NCBI GenBank assembly: GCA_001643675.2
Contig: LSRY02000009.1
Coordinates: 1,497,501 to 1,561,500, forward strand
From: Monocercomonoides exilis
Lineage: Eukaryota; Preaxostyla; Oxymonadida; Polymastigidae
Reading direction: 5' to 3'
Length of the DNA stretch: 64,000 nt
The notes under the pieces are model-generated. The model was not told the DNA's origin, did no database searches, and worked only from the letters and a program-made list of their open reading frames with translations. Shown here in pieces: positions 11,331 to 22,787 of this stretch. Both the position numbers and the translations under genes were made by a program. Position 1 is the first letter of the stretch. Each line of letters begins with the position of its first letter.

Positions 11331-12476
11331 TTAATTCTGCCACTCCTTTGCTCTTGTGCTCCGCATGGCAAATGACTTTCCTGCTTCCACTGCCTTTGCT
11401 GCAACCACACCATCTCCGCTCGTAAACTTCACATTCTTCGCCTTAACATTCTCTAGCACGCTATCTCCCAATATTATCAACGATAAGAACAATACAAATG
11501 AAGAGACTGAAAAAGATTGATCAAGCTCAGAGAACAATGATTTTGAAATATTCTTTTTTGTGATCTCCACACCAATCATTGATAGCTGCGACAACGGCAC
11601 CTTTAACACTGATGAATATATCGCATTCACTGAAGAAACACTTGTTGTAATCACAACATCATCCAACGAGAGTGACCCACTCCCACCAGATAACACAACC
11701 ACATTCGGAGAAGAACTTGAATTTGAATTGCAATCAACTTTTATGTGCAATAAACTCATACGGCCTGTTGACACACTGAACAGCGCTCCTGCTGCTGATG
11801 ATGATGAAGAAAGTGCTCCTGTTTCAATCGAACTCTCCGTCCTCCCTTTCCCAATTACTGAAATCTTCTTTCCCTCAATATCAATTGTTGCTGTCTCACT
11901 TGTGTGATCCCCTTCCATCAGTGTGACTGACAGGCTCACCTGGATCACGCTCCGACTGACTGCAACACAAATGGTTCTGCATGCACTTGACTCATCCAGT
12001 CCACATAACTCTTCTGTGCTTCCTCCACTCACAGCCACAAATCGATTGAGAATCCCTCTTTTCAGCCAATTCCACTTTTCGGTGTGCTTGTGGATCCAAT
12101 TAGTACCATCATAGTGTTCATAAAACATTCTCCTATCATCAGCATTTGTTGTATAGCATTCTTTGAACGGATTCCCTGACTCTAAATAAAGACTGTAATG
12201 ATCTGCATATGCAATGTCGTGACCATATGGAACATTGGCCAAACATTTGCATTCATGGAAGAAGAGGAAATAGCAATAAATTGTTTCATTTGGCGCTGTT
12301 TGTTTTGCTGGCTCCAAATGAAATCCGCCTCCCCTTGTCATTGCAGAACATGAAATAAACTGAATGCTCCTCATTTTGAACGCAGCTGGAACAGTGTGAC
12401 AAAACATTCCTCCACCATAATTATTTGTTAGTAAGTTTGAAGTCAATGAGCATGCAAATACACGGGTATCCTCCAC
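11331..12476 (-). CDS. Beta-helix (pectin-lyase-fold) surface protein, 3-prime exon or fragment
   Basis: A 381-codon open minus-strand frame. It contains 'NNYGGGMFCHTVPAAFKMRS' and 'SCSAMTRGGGFHLE', the GGG-rich rung pattern of Pmp/beta-helix adhesin-like proteins, and 'FHECKCLANVPYGHDIAYAD', then 'FVAVSGGSTEELCGLDESSA', which starts a new helix block in the usual 'V..GG...CG.....CRT' style. Ser-rich rungs follow. There is no ATG at the 5-prime side: the frame opens directly after a TAA, and an AG acceptor (AACAAAG) precedes the coding sequence, so an upstream exon is probably missing or unrecognised. No terminal membrane segment, unlike the related gene at 62-64 kb, suggesting truncation. 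Probable role: cell-surface protein of unknown ligand. Confidence 0.65.
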   Translation of the reverse strand: MEDTRVFACSLTSNLLTNNYGGGMFCHTVPAAFKMRSIQFISCSAMTRGGGFHLEPAKQTAPNETIYCYFLFFHECKCLANVPYGHDIAYADHYSLYLESGNPFKECYTTNADDRRMFYEHYDGTNWIHKHTEKWNWLKRGILNRFVAVSGGSTEELCGLDESSACRTICVAVSRSVIQVSLSVTLMEGDHTSETATIDIEGKKISVIGKGRTESSIETGALSSSSSAAGALFSVSTGRMSLLHIKVDCNSNSSSSPNVVVLSGGSGSLSLDDVVITTSVSSVNAIYSSVLKVPLSQLSMIGVEITKKNISKSLFSELDQSFSVSSFVLFLSLIILGDSVLENVKAKNVKFTSGDGVVAAKAVEAGKSFAMRSTRAKEWQN

Positions 12477-12479
12477 TTT

Positions 12480-14609
12480 GTTATTTTTTGTTTAAACTCG
12501 CGCTCTGAGTTAAAATCGGAAAAAAGCATTTCCTATTTATTTTTGAAAAACAAAATTCGAAAACAAACATAAGGAAAAAAAGAAATAAATTAACAAGCAA
12601 TAAACTTTGCATTTGCCTATGAATAATTGTTGCAATGTGAATCTGTGCAGCGATCGAGAATCAACATTAAATCATTTCTGAGATGATTCAAATATGAATT
12701 GCAATGAAATTTACTCCAAAGAAAATATATTTGTTATTTGCTTCATTAACAGTCATTGCTATAAACAATCGTTATGAGCCTTATAAATTGAAAAATTGAA
12801 CTGTTGATTTCAAAAGATCATTTGGAAGATTTTATGGGTGACAAAAAATGAAAGAAATAAGTGTATTTTTCGAAATTTTCCGTATTTTCCGTTTGGCTTT
12901 CACTTGAATGATCGCAAAAAGTTATATAATCATCATTTCATTTATAAAATAAACTCTAATGAAGCTATTCGAATTTCATTTTAATTCAGATTTTTTCAAA
13001 CGATTTGACAATTTCACCCATTGCTTTCACAAATATTGTACTTATTCATAAATGTGACATTGAAATGAGAATATTAGAAAATTTTCATTAAATCGAATTA
13101 TCACATTTAAAAAAATCATTGTGGTTTTGAAAACTCAAAATAAGTCAGTCTTACTGAGAATAACTTGGTTATTTTGAAATAAGTGGATTAATTCAAAATA
13201 ACCCATATAAAACTTGAAATAAATTTTTATTTCAAAATATTTTTTTATTTCAAAATTCATCTAATTTTGATCAACAAATTTGATACATAATTTTTTGAAA
13301 AAAAACACATCTTCTCATAAAGAAGTTTGTTATAAGCAAACAAACATCATTGTGAAAGTTCGATATTTTCATTTGTGTAATGGGAACGGAGTGTTTTATA
13401 TTAACTTTCATGGGATGAATTTTTGATCTGTAGCGACTTTTCAAAAAGAATTACCCAAATATTATACTAAAAAATACTCAAAAATTGATTAAGAAATTGC
13501 ATCGTATATTTTTGTGAAAATAAAGAATTTTGAAATAAAACACCAACAAACATAATGTATTGAGAAAATGCACAAGAAATTTTATTGTAGATCGAGTACG
13601 ATAATTGAACATAGAAAGAATTGAACAAATTTTAATAAATAATATCAACTTAATTAATAGCTGAATATGTATTTATTTGAATCAAAATATTAACTACAGT
13701 AAGTCATTAGTATAAATACCATATAAACAAAGTTTGGCTTATCATTGAACAAATTAAATACCAACAAACTTTAAAAAATATATATTAAACACTGCAGTTA
13801 TAGCCCCGTTTTTGAAGCTTTTAAAAGTGATGCATAACAAACAATAATAGAATAAATTTCATTCCAAAAATAACAGACTGTAACCTTTTCTTTTGGAACG
13901 TCTGCTACCAAAAAAAGCATGCTTGAGACAAAACAGGTATCTGGCAGACGTATTCATAAAATTATAGTTGTAAATTAAAAGAAAGATAAATTGTTATTAA
14001 AGGCTTCTTGAAATATTTAATGCAAACCTCTCTCGCAAGTTGTGGTTGAGCTTGCCAATAACTTTTCACATTCTTATGGTTATGATCAAATGTGAAAAAA
14101 TTATTTTGTCATGTGAATCACAAATATTTTTTAACACATATTGATTTTTTATTCACATATATAAAACAAATCGTGATATGATATTTTATTTTTATTGTTA
14201 TCTTGTTTACAATATTTATTTTTGGATAATTGATGAATTAAACAATTTTTATGAATACGAATGTATTAGCGTTTTTGATTAAAAAAAATATAAATAAATA
14301 ATAATAGGCATAGTCAAATTTTGAATGAGAGCTCTTCGTTCTTTGTTTGCAATAAGTTATTATTTTTTTCAAATTACACAAATATTTGCCAGTTCCGGGT
14401 TTGGCACCAGGTTCAGGGTTTGGCACCAATGGTAATTAATTATGGTTCAATTTCTATTTTTTTTTTTTTTTTGATATTCTTCACAACGACACTTTTTTCA
14501 ACATCAACAACAATTTTTTTATAAATACACATAATTCAGTTTTATTAAAAAATCTTTTAGAAATATTGAAAAATCGATATTATATGATCAAAAATTCAAT
14601 TTTTCAATG
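12480..14609. other. AT-rich intergenic DNA
   Basis: No supported gene in about 2.1 kb. It contains a relic of the TGGGAACGGA repeat family (13336-13485, listed separately) and a tandem duplicate around 14395-14430 where 'TTTGGCACCA' occurs twice. Confidence 0.5.
13336..13485. mobile_element. Relic related to the left end of the 11.5-kb insertion
   Basis: TGGGAACGGAGTG begins at 13381 and is followed by 'ATTAACTTTCATGGGA', 'AATTTTTGATCTG' and 'GACTTTTCAAAAAGAATTAC'. The reverse complement of 26276-26400 contains the same series in the same order ('ATTAACTTCCATGGGA', 'AATTTTTGATCTG', 'CACTTTTCAAAAAAATT'), and both are preceded by a 'CAACAAACAT...ATTGTGAAAG' block. It is therefore a degraded copy of that element end, with no coding content. 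Confidence 0.5.
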
Positions 14610-15484
14610 AAAAATGAACCCATTAAGAGACAAAATGCAATTTTATATATTTGGTCCTGTGATTATATGCAATGAAAAATAAATGGAAATAAATTCAAAA
14701 AATGTTATAATAAACAAATGTGTTTGTGCTCGATGTGATTATTTCCTGTTTTGACTGTATTGTTTTTTGGGTGTAGATTTCAATAGTCTTTTTGTCACAA
14801 TCTTGAAAATAATCATTGACATGTGAAATACATCACAGCTATAACAGTAGCTTATGCACAAGATGAAAGAAAGATGAAGATATCTTTGTACGGTATTGTT
14901 TCTTCTCAGTGATCATTTGAAACCAATCACAACAAAACTTCACACAAAAATTATCAACATCCAAAATATTATTTCAATAACAATTACCCACATATCTTTC
15001 AAACAGTCCAAAGTGAGTTATTCATTTTGAACACTAACTTTTGATATTGGTGATTGTCTGTTTTGATGAATGAATGATTCTGTCAAAATTCACAAAAATC
15101 AGATTTTTCATTATCACCTCTGAAAGATATGAGAATTTTTGATGAAAATGTTTCTTTTCACTGTTGTGTTTATTGATTCCCATTGAAAATGCGGGATGCC
15201 CAACTATTGTGATGGTTCCAAATTTGGGACGAAATTTTTGGTTTTTGAAAAATAATAAGGATTTGTTCACAACTTTTTCTGCAATTATTTCATAATAAAT
15301 CTTCTGTAACAATGAAAAAAATTCAGAAAAATTCAAAAGTTGAGAAAAAAATTATAGGAAATATTGTGTGGAACAAAATTGGAAAAGGATAAAATTTTAT
15401 CCCAATTTGTTTTGAACAGATACTCCTAAAATGGGCATGATCAAATCAGATTTTTGATTGAATCTTCTTATTTCCGATTTGACG

Positions 15485-16658
15485 ATGAATAAAGAACTTT
15501 CGAGCGAATTCTACAAAGCATTTGGAGAGCATCCGCAGAATTATTTGTCCTTGCCATTTCCAGTTCAGCTTGGGTGTGCTTGTGTTTTTGTGCTTTTGTT
15601 GTTGTTGAAATGGTGTTTTGTGGATTGGAACCTGGACTTCGAAGAGAAACTTCGTTTTTGCCGGCATTTGCGTCGAAGCCTCGAAACGTGATTCTTGTGG
15701 ACTGCTTCCTCGAAGCGGTGTTTTCGAAAAACAGAGTTAAAGATGCATCATGTGATTGCGCAATTGATTGCCGCGGTGCTTTGGAAAAGGAGTATTTTGA
15801 AAGAGCGTTGGGATTGGTGCAGAGGCATTTTCCGCACAAAAAACTTGGGGCTTCATTCAAAATATACACACGAAATAAAATGCCGATGGTTTCGAATTTG
15901 ATTTCATTATTTTTGTTATTATTGATGAAGTTTTATCTTTGGCATTTTTTTTTTTTTTTTTTTGAAATGTCTGTTAGGAAAAGATGGAGATTTCGAAAGA
16001 GCTTTTGCTGTTGGCAGCGATTTTGACAGTGCTGGAAGTTAATTCGCTGGCAGCTTCTATTTGTTCGATAAAGGAGATGCTGCTGAGTGCAATGGTATGT
16101 GTTTATTGTTTCATTCTATTCTTTCTTTATTTGTTAAAAAAATAATTTTTTTATAAATATTTTTGTGAATCATTGGGTGAATTTTATTGTTTGATATTAA
16201 AATTTGCACAACCTCAAATTTTGACTGAAGCCAAGATCTCGCCAAGGCGAAGGGGTTGCTGCGTATTTGAGCGCGCTTTTTGTAGGGTGCCAGAATGTTG
16301 TTGTGCATCTTCCGTCATTTGATTCATCGCGAAGCGAAACTCGCATCCGCTTGTTTACCCGCTCACCGAGAATATTGTTCGCTGTGGAGGGCAAAGCAAA
16401 TGTGAGGAATCGAAGGCGGAGGATTCGTGTGGGGCAGTGTTGAGCGGCGGTGCAACTGGACGCAGCAGATGGCTGTTCCGGATTGGAAAAGAGGCAGAGT
16501 TGGAGAAGGACGAAGTTGAGAAGCTTCGAATTGTTCAATTTAGCGCAGAGCTTACGTTCCTTCTTGTTAAATATGTATGTTGGGGTTTTGAGAATAATTA
16601 TGTGATTATTATTTTGTGATTATCAAACTTTTTTCTTTTCTATCTATCTTTCTTTTTA

Positions 16659-16699
<41 letters not shown>

Positions 16700-19686
16700 T
16701 TTCATTTTTTTTTAAAATGCAAATGATGATTTTTGGTGTGTTATTCATTTATTTTTGTGAATATGTGTGGATGTGAAAATGAGTAGAACTTGCATGAGAA
16801 ACATTACCCCAGGCTTCTGCTGAACGAGATGACGCACCCGGGCACGCTGACTGAGCAGAATACACAAAGAGAAGGAGGGATGGATGTGATATGGGAAGCG
16901 GTGGAGGAAATGAAGAAGAAAGTGAAAGGAGCAGAATTCTCAATAGAAGAGAAGGAAAAGAAAGGAAAAGAAGGAGATGAAAAGGGCTGTGTTGCAACGA
17001 TTGGAGCAGTGAAGGCAGCGTATCCGTTGCTTGGAACACTGATTGATGAGCTTGTTGAGCAATATCTGGGGAAGGAACAAAAATTGCCATTGGAGTCTTC
17101 ATCTGTTTTGTCTTCGTTGGATCTGATAAATCCGTTTGTCTACTGCATGAAGAACTGTGCAAGAGATGCGTGGCTGCCTGTGAGTGCATTGCCGTGGACT
17201 GGGGTTGAAAAGAATGGAAAAGCAGAAAAAGGGATTTGTTTGTGTGAATCGGTCAGATGTTGTGGCGGGAAGGAGTTTCATTGGCCGGGAATTCCGCAGA
17301 AGACTGAGAAGAAACAAGAAGAATGTGCTTTCTTCTTTCTGGAGGGGAGTTGCGTATACAAAGTGGAGGCTGTGAAGGATGGGGGCAATGGATGCAGCGT
17401 GGAAACGGCGGGGAAAGCGAGTTCGGAAGGAAAAGAACGGAGTTCCTCGAGTTGTGGTTCAGAAAATGAGGTGTTCCCTCTTTCGTCTGGGATTTGTGTT
17501 GCACCGCTTTCACTGGTTGAGATTGTTTCGAAAAAGATGACAGAATTTTCTGAATGGAATCAGAAACTGACAGATTTTTCTTCTGCTTCTGCTTCTGCTT
17601 CTGCTTCTGCTTCTGCTTCTGCTTCTGCTTCTGCTTCTGCTCCTTCGGGTTCTTCGGGTTCTTCCACTTTTCATTCGCTCGTTTATTCTCTGTGCCAAAC
17701 ATTCACAAAGGATGAGCCTGATCTCAAGTCGGTCAAAACAGATGCCACTGCTCTTTTAGGTATGATTGAGAGGATTCTACCTGCTGAGCGCCAAAAGCGA
17801 GGCTTTTTTGATTCGCTGAGGGAATTGCGTGCGGCTGTGAATACGCTGCGCTTGCCTTCATGTGTGTGTGCGCGGGGAAACGATTGCAGCGGAAAAGAAG
17901 GCGAAAGAAAAGCCGAGAAGGAAGAGAAGGAAGAGAAGGAAGAGAAGGAGAATGGCAAACAACAGGAAAGGGAAGCGATTAAGAAGGAATCGGAGTCGTT
18001 GGCCTTCTTGCTCCGCCCCATACCGCCTCCTTCTTTATTCCTCCCAGCTTCGCTTTTGACTTCTTCTGTTGATAATGAGAGCGTGTCTGTTGCGCAGTCG
18101 TCCTCAATTGAGTCAAGCGATCCGCCAAAAATTGCGCTTGTGACAGGAGCAGCTGGCTTTATTGGGTCTTGGGTGTGCCACAGACTTCTGATGAGCGGGG
18201 TTGCTGTGATTGCAGTTGACTCGCTGAATGATTTTTATTCATCGTCAATCAAGGAACATGCGATTGCAAGGCTGGAAGAAGTGGCTCGTGCGGTTGGAGG
18301 GAAGAGATGGAAAGAAGAGAGAGGAGGAGAAAAGAAAGAGGCAGGAAGTGAAGACAGCAACGGAACAGGGGTTATATCGCTTTTGACGAATTTTGTGTTC
18401 ATTTACCACGATTTGCGAGACAAAGAAGGATTTCACGCGAAAATTGAAAAAGCATACAAATATGTCACTGGAGTGAAATGTCCTGTTTCAGAGGACAAAG
18501 CGAATGACAATAGCCAGATTCATTCAGAATCGAAAACGAAAGTGCGCATTCCGTATATTGTTCATCTGGCAGCGCGTGCTGGTGTTCGGTCGTCGATGCT
18601 GTATCCGGAGCTTTTCAGATCAGAAAATGTGTTGACGACACAAAATGTGTTTGAGCTGGCTGTGGGAGACTGGAGCGATGGGAAGAGAGGAGAAGGGTGG
18701 GGCACACAGAGCATTGTGTATGCCTCTTCAAGTTCTGTGTATGGAAAGATGAAAGACGGACTTTGTGCAGAGCATCTTTGCGTTGGGCCACCTGAATGCA
18801 TATACGCGGATACAAAAGTGTGAAGAGATGTGTGAGTGAGAAAGTTGAATGCTTTTGTATATTTATTTGTGGTTGTAAGATAACTTGAGGATATTGTTGA
18901 GTCTTTTTTCATTTTTCATTTTTCATTTTTGCATTCTTCCTTCCTTGTTTCACAAAAGGTTGAAAACGAAAGGCAAGCCGCTGAATTTATATCGAAATTA
19001 ACCCACACTCCCATGATATCAACAACAGCGCCTCCTTCTCCTCCCGTGTCCACATTCATTCCATCTTCAGTGCTTGCGCACTCGCCAATTCCACCTGTCT
19101 TCACAGGGCTCCGATTTTTCACTGTTGATGGCGAGGTGCTGGGCAGCTCGGCAATGGGGCGGATTGACATGGCGATTCCCTGCTTCACTCGGATGCTGCA
19201 TTCAGAAGGGAAGGAGAAAGTGACGATGTATGGGGACGGGTCGTTCAGAAGGGATTATACGAATGTGAGGGACATTGTGGATGGAATATGCCTGAGCTTG
19301 GACAGAGCAGAGCGATTGAGGAGCCAGATGAGAAAAGAGAAAGAATTGGCGCTCTCGAAAGAAAGAAGTGCAGAAGAAGAGAAAAGCGAGAAAACGAGTT
19401 TGACTACGGGTTTGTCTGGCAGTTCGTCAGTTGCAGTGGAAGACTTGCTGAGAGTGTTCAATTTGGGAGAGGACCATTCGACTTCTGTGAGGCAGCTTAT
19501 TGTTCAATTAGCGAAGGAAATGGGGATGTTCAGCAAGGAGACGATTTCAGCTATTAAAGAGAAAGTGAAGCACGAAGTGACTGAAGAAGAGTTTGCATTC
19601 ATTTATTTGCTTGATTGTTGTTCATGAGAATATTTAATATTTGGGGAATGGGCATATATGTATATTCCCATTTGAATATCAAAAAA

Positions 19687-19751
<65 letters not shown>

Positions 19752-20874
19752 TTTTTTGTGTTTTTGTTTCCTTTCATTCGGTGTTATTTCATCTGGGAAA
19801 ACGAATGCACTGTATTTTTTTTTTTTTTTCATTTATGAAATGAATGTCTGATTTTTTAGTTTGCTGCAATATCTTCTCGAACGGGAATATGTTGCTTCTG
19901 TTACGCCGCCTCCAGGTGATATTCCGATCTGCATCACATCTCTCACGCGATCCCGTTCAGAGTTGCGTTATTCGCCAACTTTTTCAATGGATGAGAATTT
20001 GCATGCATGCGTTCATGATACGTTCAATGAAAAGGTGTATGAGAGTTCGATATTTGCTCACAGACAGACAAGTTGCAATTCGAAAGGAAAAGGGAGTGAA
20101 TGGCTTAGTGCCAATAACTGTTCTCATTCTGGTGAAGAATGCACAGAGCTGTCTCTGCATCCATCTAATTGTTGCACGTTGAATTGTTTGTTGGCAACGC
20201 TTGCATCTCTTAAATCCTTCTTTTCCTCGCATCTCCTGAACCAAATTAACCTCTTTTTGTCCCTTCCTCTTCCGCAGCAGACAACGATCCTTTCTTCTTT
20301 CCTGCTGCGCTTTGGTCTGAACACGCACCAGGCTCATCCTTCGTCAAAGGAGCCCGCTTTCCTGCCAATTGCAGAGCTATCTGCTGTTGAAGAGCACGCA
20401 TTGCTTGGATGGGATGGAAAGCGTGTTAAGGTTCTGGGAGAGGCTGGAAATGAGGCGGAGAAAGCTGAAGATGGACAGTTGAGCTATTCAAAGCAGCTGG
20501 AGAAGATTGGAAAGGGGAAAGCAAGAGGGTCATATGGAGGTGCAGGGTTGTTTTATTTGAATCCTTTGTTTGTTCCTGGAGAAGGGGAGGAAGAAGGGAA
20601 GAAGAGCGGGTCACAATCGGAGATCAGTTGCCCATCTACAAGAAAGAATGAGGATATGAACACAGAAAAATGTGAAAGTGTATTTGTGGACAAAGCACAT
20701 CTTTTCACTCTGGGAGACTTTGTGTTTTTGGCATGTGTGTTTGAGCAAATGTGGGTTGAATGCAATGGGATTGAAGGTAACGTTGCTGGGGAAGCGAAGC
20801 AGGCGCTTCTCGAAATGGTGGTTGAAGCTTTCAATAGAATGCTTCAGCTTATTTATCAGGTTGCTAATAAATAA
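15485..20874 (+). CDS. UDP-glucuronate 4-epimerase-like protein with novel N-terminal region, copy 1
   Basis: An NAD-dependent sugar-nucleotide epimerase (extended SDR) expected to interconvert UDP-glucuronate and UDP-galacturonate for surface or cell-wall-like glycans. Inferred exons: first exon(s) about 15485-15889 (one frame change inside, seen in both copies), 15979-16094, 16230-16574, 16787-18817, 18959-19590, 19860-20874; introns are GT-AG. Motifs: Rossmann 'VTGAAGFIGSW' near 18.14 kb, 'HLAARAGVRSSM', 'VYASSSSVYG' and catalytic 'YADTK' (18803-18817). The Lys is the last codon of its exon and the next exon starts 'VENERQAAEF'. The C-terminal 'PGDIPICITSLTRSRSELRY' fits the family. About 450 residues precede the epimerase domain, with Ser/Ala and Glu/Lys low complexity, and are unrecognised. 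Exon 3 carries a 1-base deletion (AAA at 16337-16339 against AAAA in copy 2) that breaks the frame. Confidence 0.75.
16661..16699 (+). repeat. (TG)19 microsatellite in an intron
   Basis: A perfect TG dinucleotide run inside the intron between the exons ending at 16574 and starting at 16787. The mirror copy has a CA run of matching length at 42271-42308. Confidence 0.9.
17578..17640 (+). repeat. (TCTGCT)n tract coding a Ser-Ala run
   Basis: A hexamer tract encoding alternating Ser-Ala in the N-terminal extension of the epimerase. In copy 2 the same tract follows a 6-base homopolymer where copy 1 has 5, so copy 2 reads it out of frame as Phe-Cys. Confidence 0.85.
19689..19749 (+). repeat. Poly-T run of 61 in an intron
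   Basis: A perfect T homopolymer within the last intron of the epimerase gene. The mirror copy has only 31, showing replication slippage or assembly uncertainty. Confidence 0.9.
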
Positions 20875-21201
20875 TTCCTTCAAATGAAAGAACAGAAATT
20901 GACACACTCGTTAATTGGGTATTTATAACTCGAAATATCTATCTATTTATTTATTTTGACAATTAAAGTTTGAGAGATTTAGTTTCTGTTGATCTTTATT
21001 TTAATGTTTGCTTTTATATTTAAAGTTAAGCACAATCCTTTTGTTGGATTGCACAAACAATCAAGTTATGCCTGTCAAATTTGATTTTTTTCCCCTCCCC
21101 TTTTTAATCTGTCAATGGCAAATTGACAAACGAGTCAATTTTGCTTGTCATTTCTCATATATTTTTTTCAAAGGTTCTTTCCTTTAATTTCAAAAACTTG
21201 A

Positions 21202-22787
21202 ATATGCTGTTTCATTAATGCAATATGAGGAACTTGTGAAGTTTTTTATTCTTGACAAATTTTGATTGGATTTGTCGCAAAGCGTCAGATGTGGAAATTG
21301 AATTGACACAATTTTTGAAATAGGGTGGTTTTTTTATCCGGACTTTTTTTATCCGGACAAAAATTTAAAATTAAAATATCTCAACAAATATTCAATATTA
21401 ATTTAGGCATAAACATACAAAACGCGTACCAAAAATTTTCACTAAATAATAACAACGGAAGTTCTGTTTTATGATTCTGTTAATATTCACTTCGTAACAT
21501 CTTGCGAAAAGTGATGTGAGTGAAAAAAGATCAAAAAATATTTTCGCAAAAAATTTATAAAAATTATTATGTTTATGGTTCAAATTCCGAGGAATCTTCT
21601 CCTGTTCCAACTCCAAAAGGATCTGAATCCTCGCTTTCTGATTTTAAAAGTTCTTCTTCAGTATCCTCTTCATCTCTAATTCCTAAAAGGTCATTTATAT
21701 CAGGAATTTCTTCGTTTTCATCAACTTCATCATCATCAATTTCCAATTCAAATTCATCTTCAGATTGAAAATTTATTACTTTTTCGATGAATTCTCCGTA
21801 GGAAAGTGAACCTGATCTTTTAACAATGAACGTTGCAAGCACTCCAGGAATAAACCGCTCTCTCACTCCATATCTTGGAAAAAAAGATCGCAAATGTGCC
21901 CACATTCCTTCGATAGAGTTCGTATTGGCTTTTGTAACGGGGTCAACGTAATGACGTTTGTGGCAGACGGTTTGGTGGGTGTAACCAATTTCTCCTAAAC
22001 AAGTGTATGCTTTCCACTCGTCGCTGATTATTGTTGTTCCTTCTTTGATTATATTTTTAATTATAGGGATTAATGTCTCTTTTTTCGATTAGGCACAATG
22101 ACCACAAATTTTTTCCTAATTCTTCTTCACTTTTTCGTTCGACAGCTCCAAATATCCACATCTATTTTTTCAGCTTTCCTAATTCAAAAAATAGTTATTT
22201 TCACAACAAATAAATTAATATAAATGTTTTCAATATTAATATACGATGTTAAAACCTTTTTTGTATTTCCGTCTCCTCCATGCGGCTTCATCAATTTCTA
22301 CTATTTTGCCTGCCCCTCCAATTTTTTCATTTCTGTAATTTAAGTGATTTCACGCAGTCGACCTTGCAACGCTTGTCCAGTACCCAATCGTCATTTGAGA
22401 TACATTTAACATCATGCCAATTTGCCAATCTTTGATTTCAAGCCAAAACATCAAAAGAATCATCATCACAGTGGAAATAGGGGTATAAGTGTAACAAAAT
22501 ACCTCCTTCAATTTAACGATTTTTCACATAAAAATAAAAATGAAATAAATGACATAAAAAAGCAACACTTTTGGGTGGAGCAGTTTTTTGAGATATCAAA
22601 AAAATTTTTTATCTAAAAAATTTTTGTGATCAATCCCATAATAAAATTTTCATATTTATCTTTAGAGTTTTCAATGCGAATGCTTTTGAATTGAAGATCA
22701 TACAGCATATTGATCAAAACAATTTATAAAAAGAAGCAAAATGTTTGTGTATTTTCTCCTTTTTTATCTCTTTTGAAACATATTTTT
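21202..22787 (-). mobile_element. Merlin-type (IS1595/ISXO2-like) element remnant, copy 1
   Basis: The inner section of the left arm holds a Merlin-like transposon remnant. Its outer end has 'GGGTGGTTTTTTTATCCGGA' (about 21324), probably a terminal inverted repeat with an internal ATCCGGAC duplicate; no partner terminus is visible on the inner side, so the element seems truncated or fused at the palindrome centre. The transposase frame is described separately. It is identical to copy 2, including its disabling mutations. Confidence 0.6.
21573..22523 (-). pseudogene. Merlin/IS1595-like DDE transposase, copy 1 (broken)
   Basis: Mirror of the transposase at 24954-25904; see that entry for motifs. 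The long terminal part (196 codons in copy 2) is interrupted here by one base difference near 22085, so only the last 110 codons are open. It carries the same in-frame TGA and TAG as copy 2, so the element was already dead when the palindrome formed. Confidence 0.75.

Larger units (their letters stand above)
14610..22787. repeat. Left arm of the giant palindrome (8.2 kb)
   Basis: This segment recurs in inverted orientation in two blocks: 14610-21206 matches 37794-44363, and 21202-22787 matches 24688-26275. Coding exons, introns, a GT microsatellite and the Merlin remnant are all mirrored nearly base for base. Visible differences are mostly homopolymer lengths (61 T at 19689-19749 against 31 A at 39248-39278) and single-base indels. 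The outer boundary is sharp: identity ends at 14610/44363, where the right copy abuts a MITE-like element. The left arm is unbroken at 21198-21210, so it is the empty site for the insertion found in the right arm. Confidence 0.9.
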
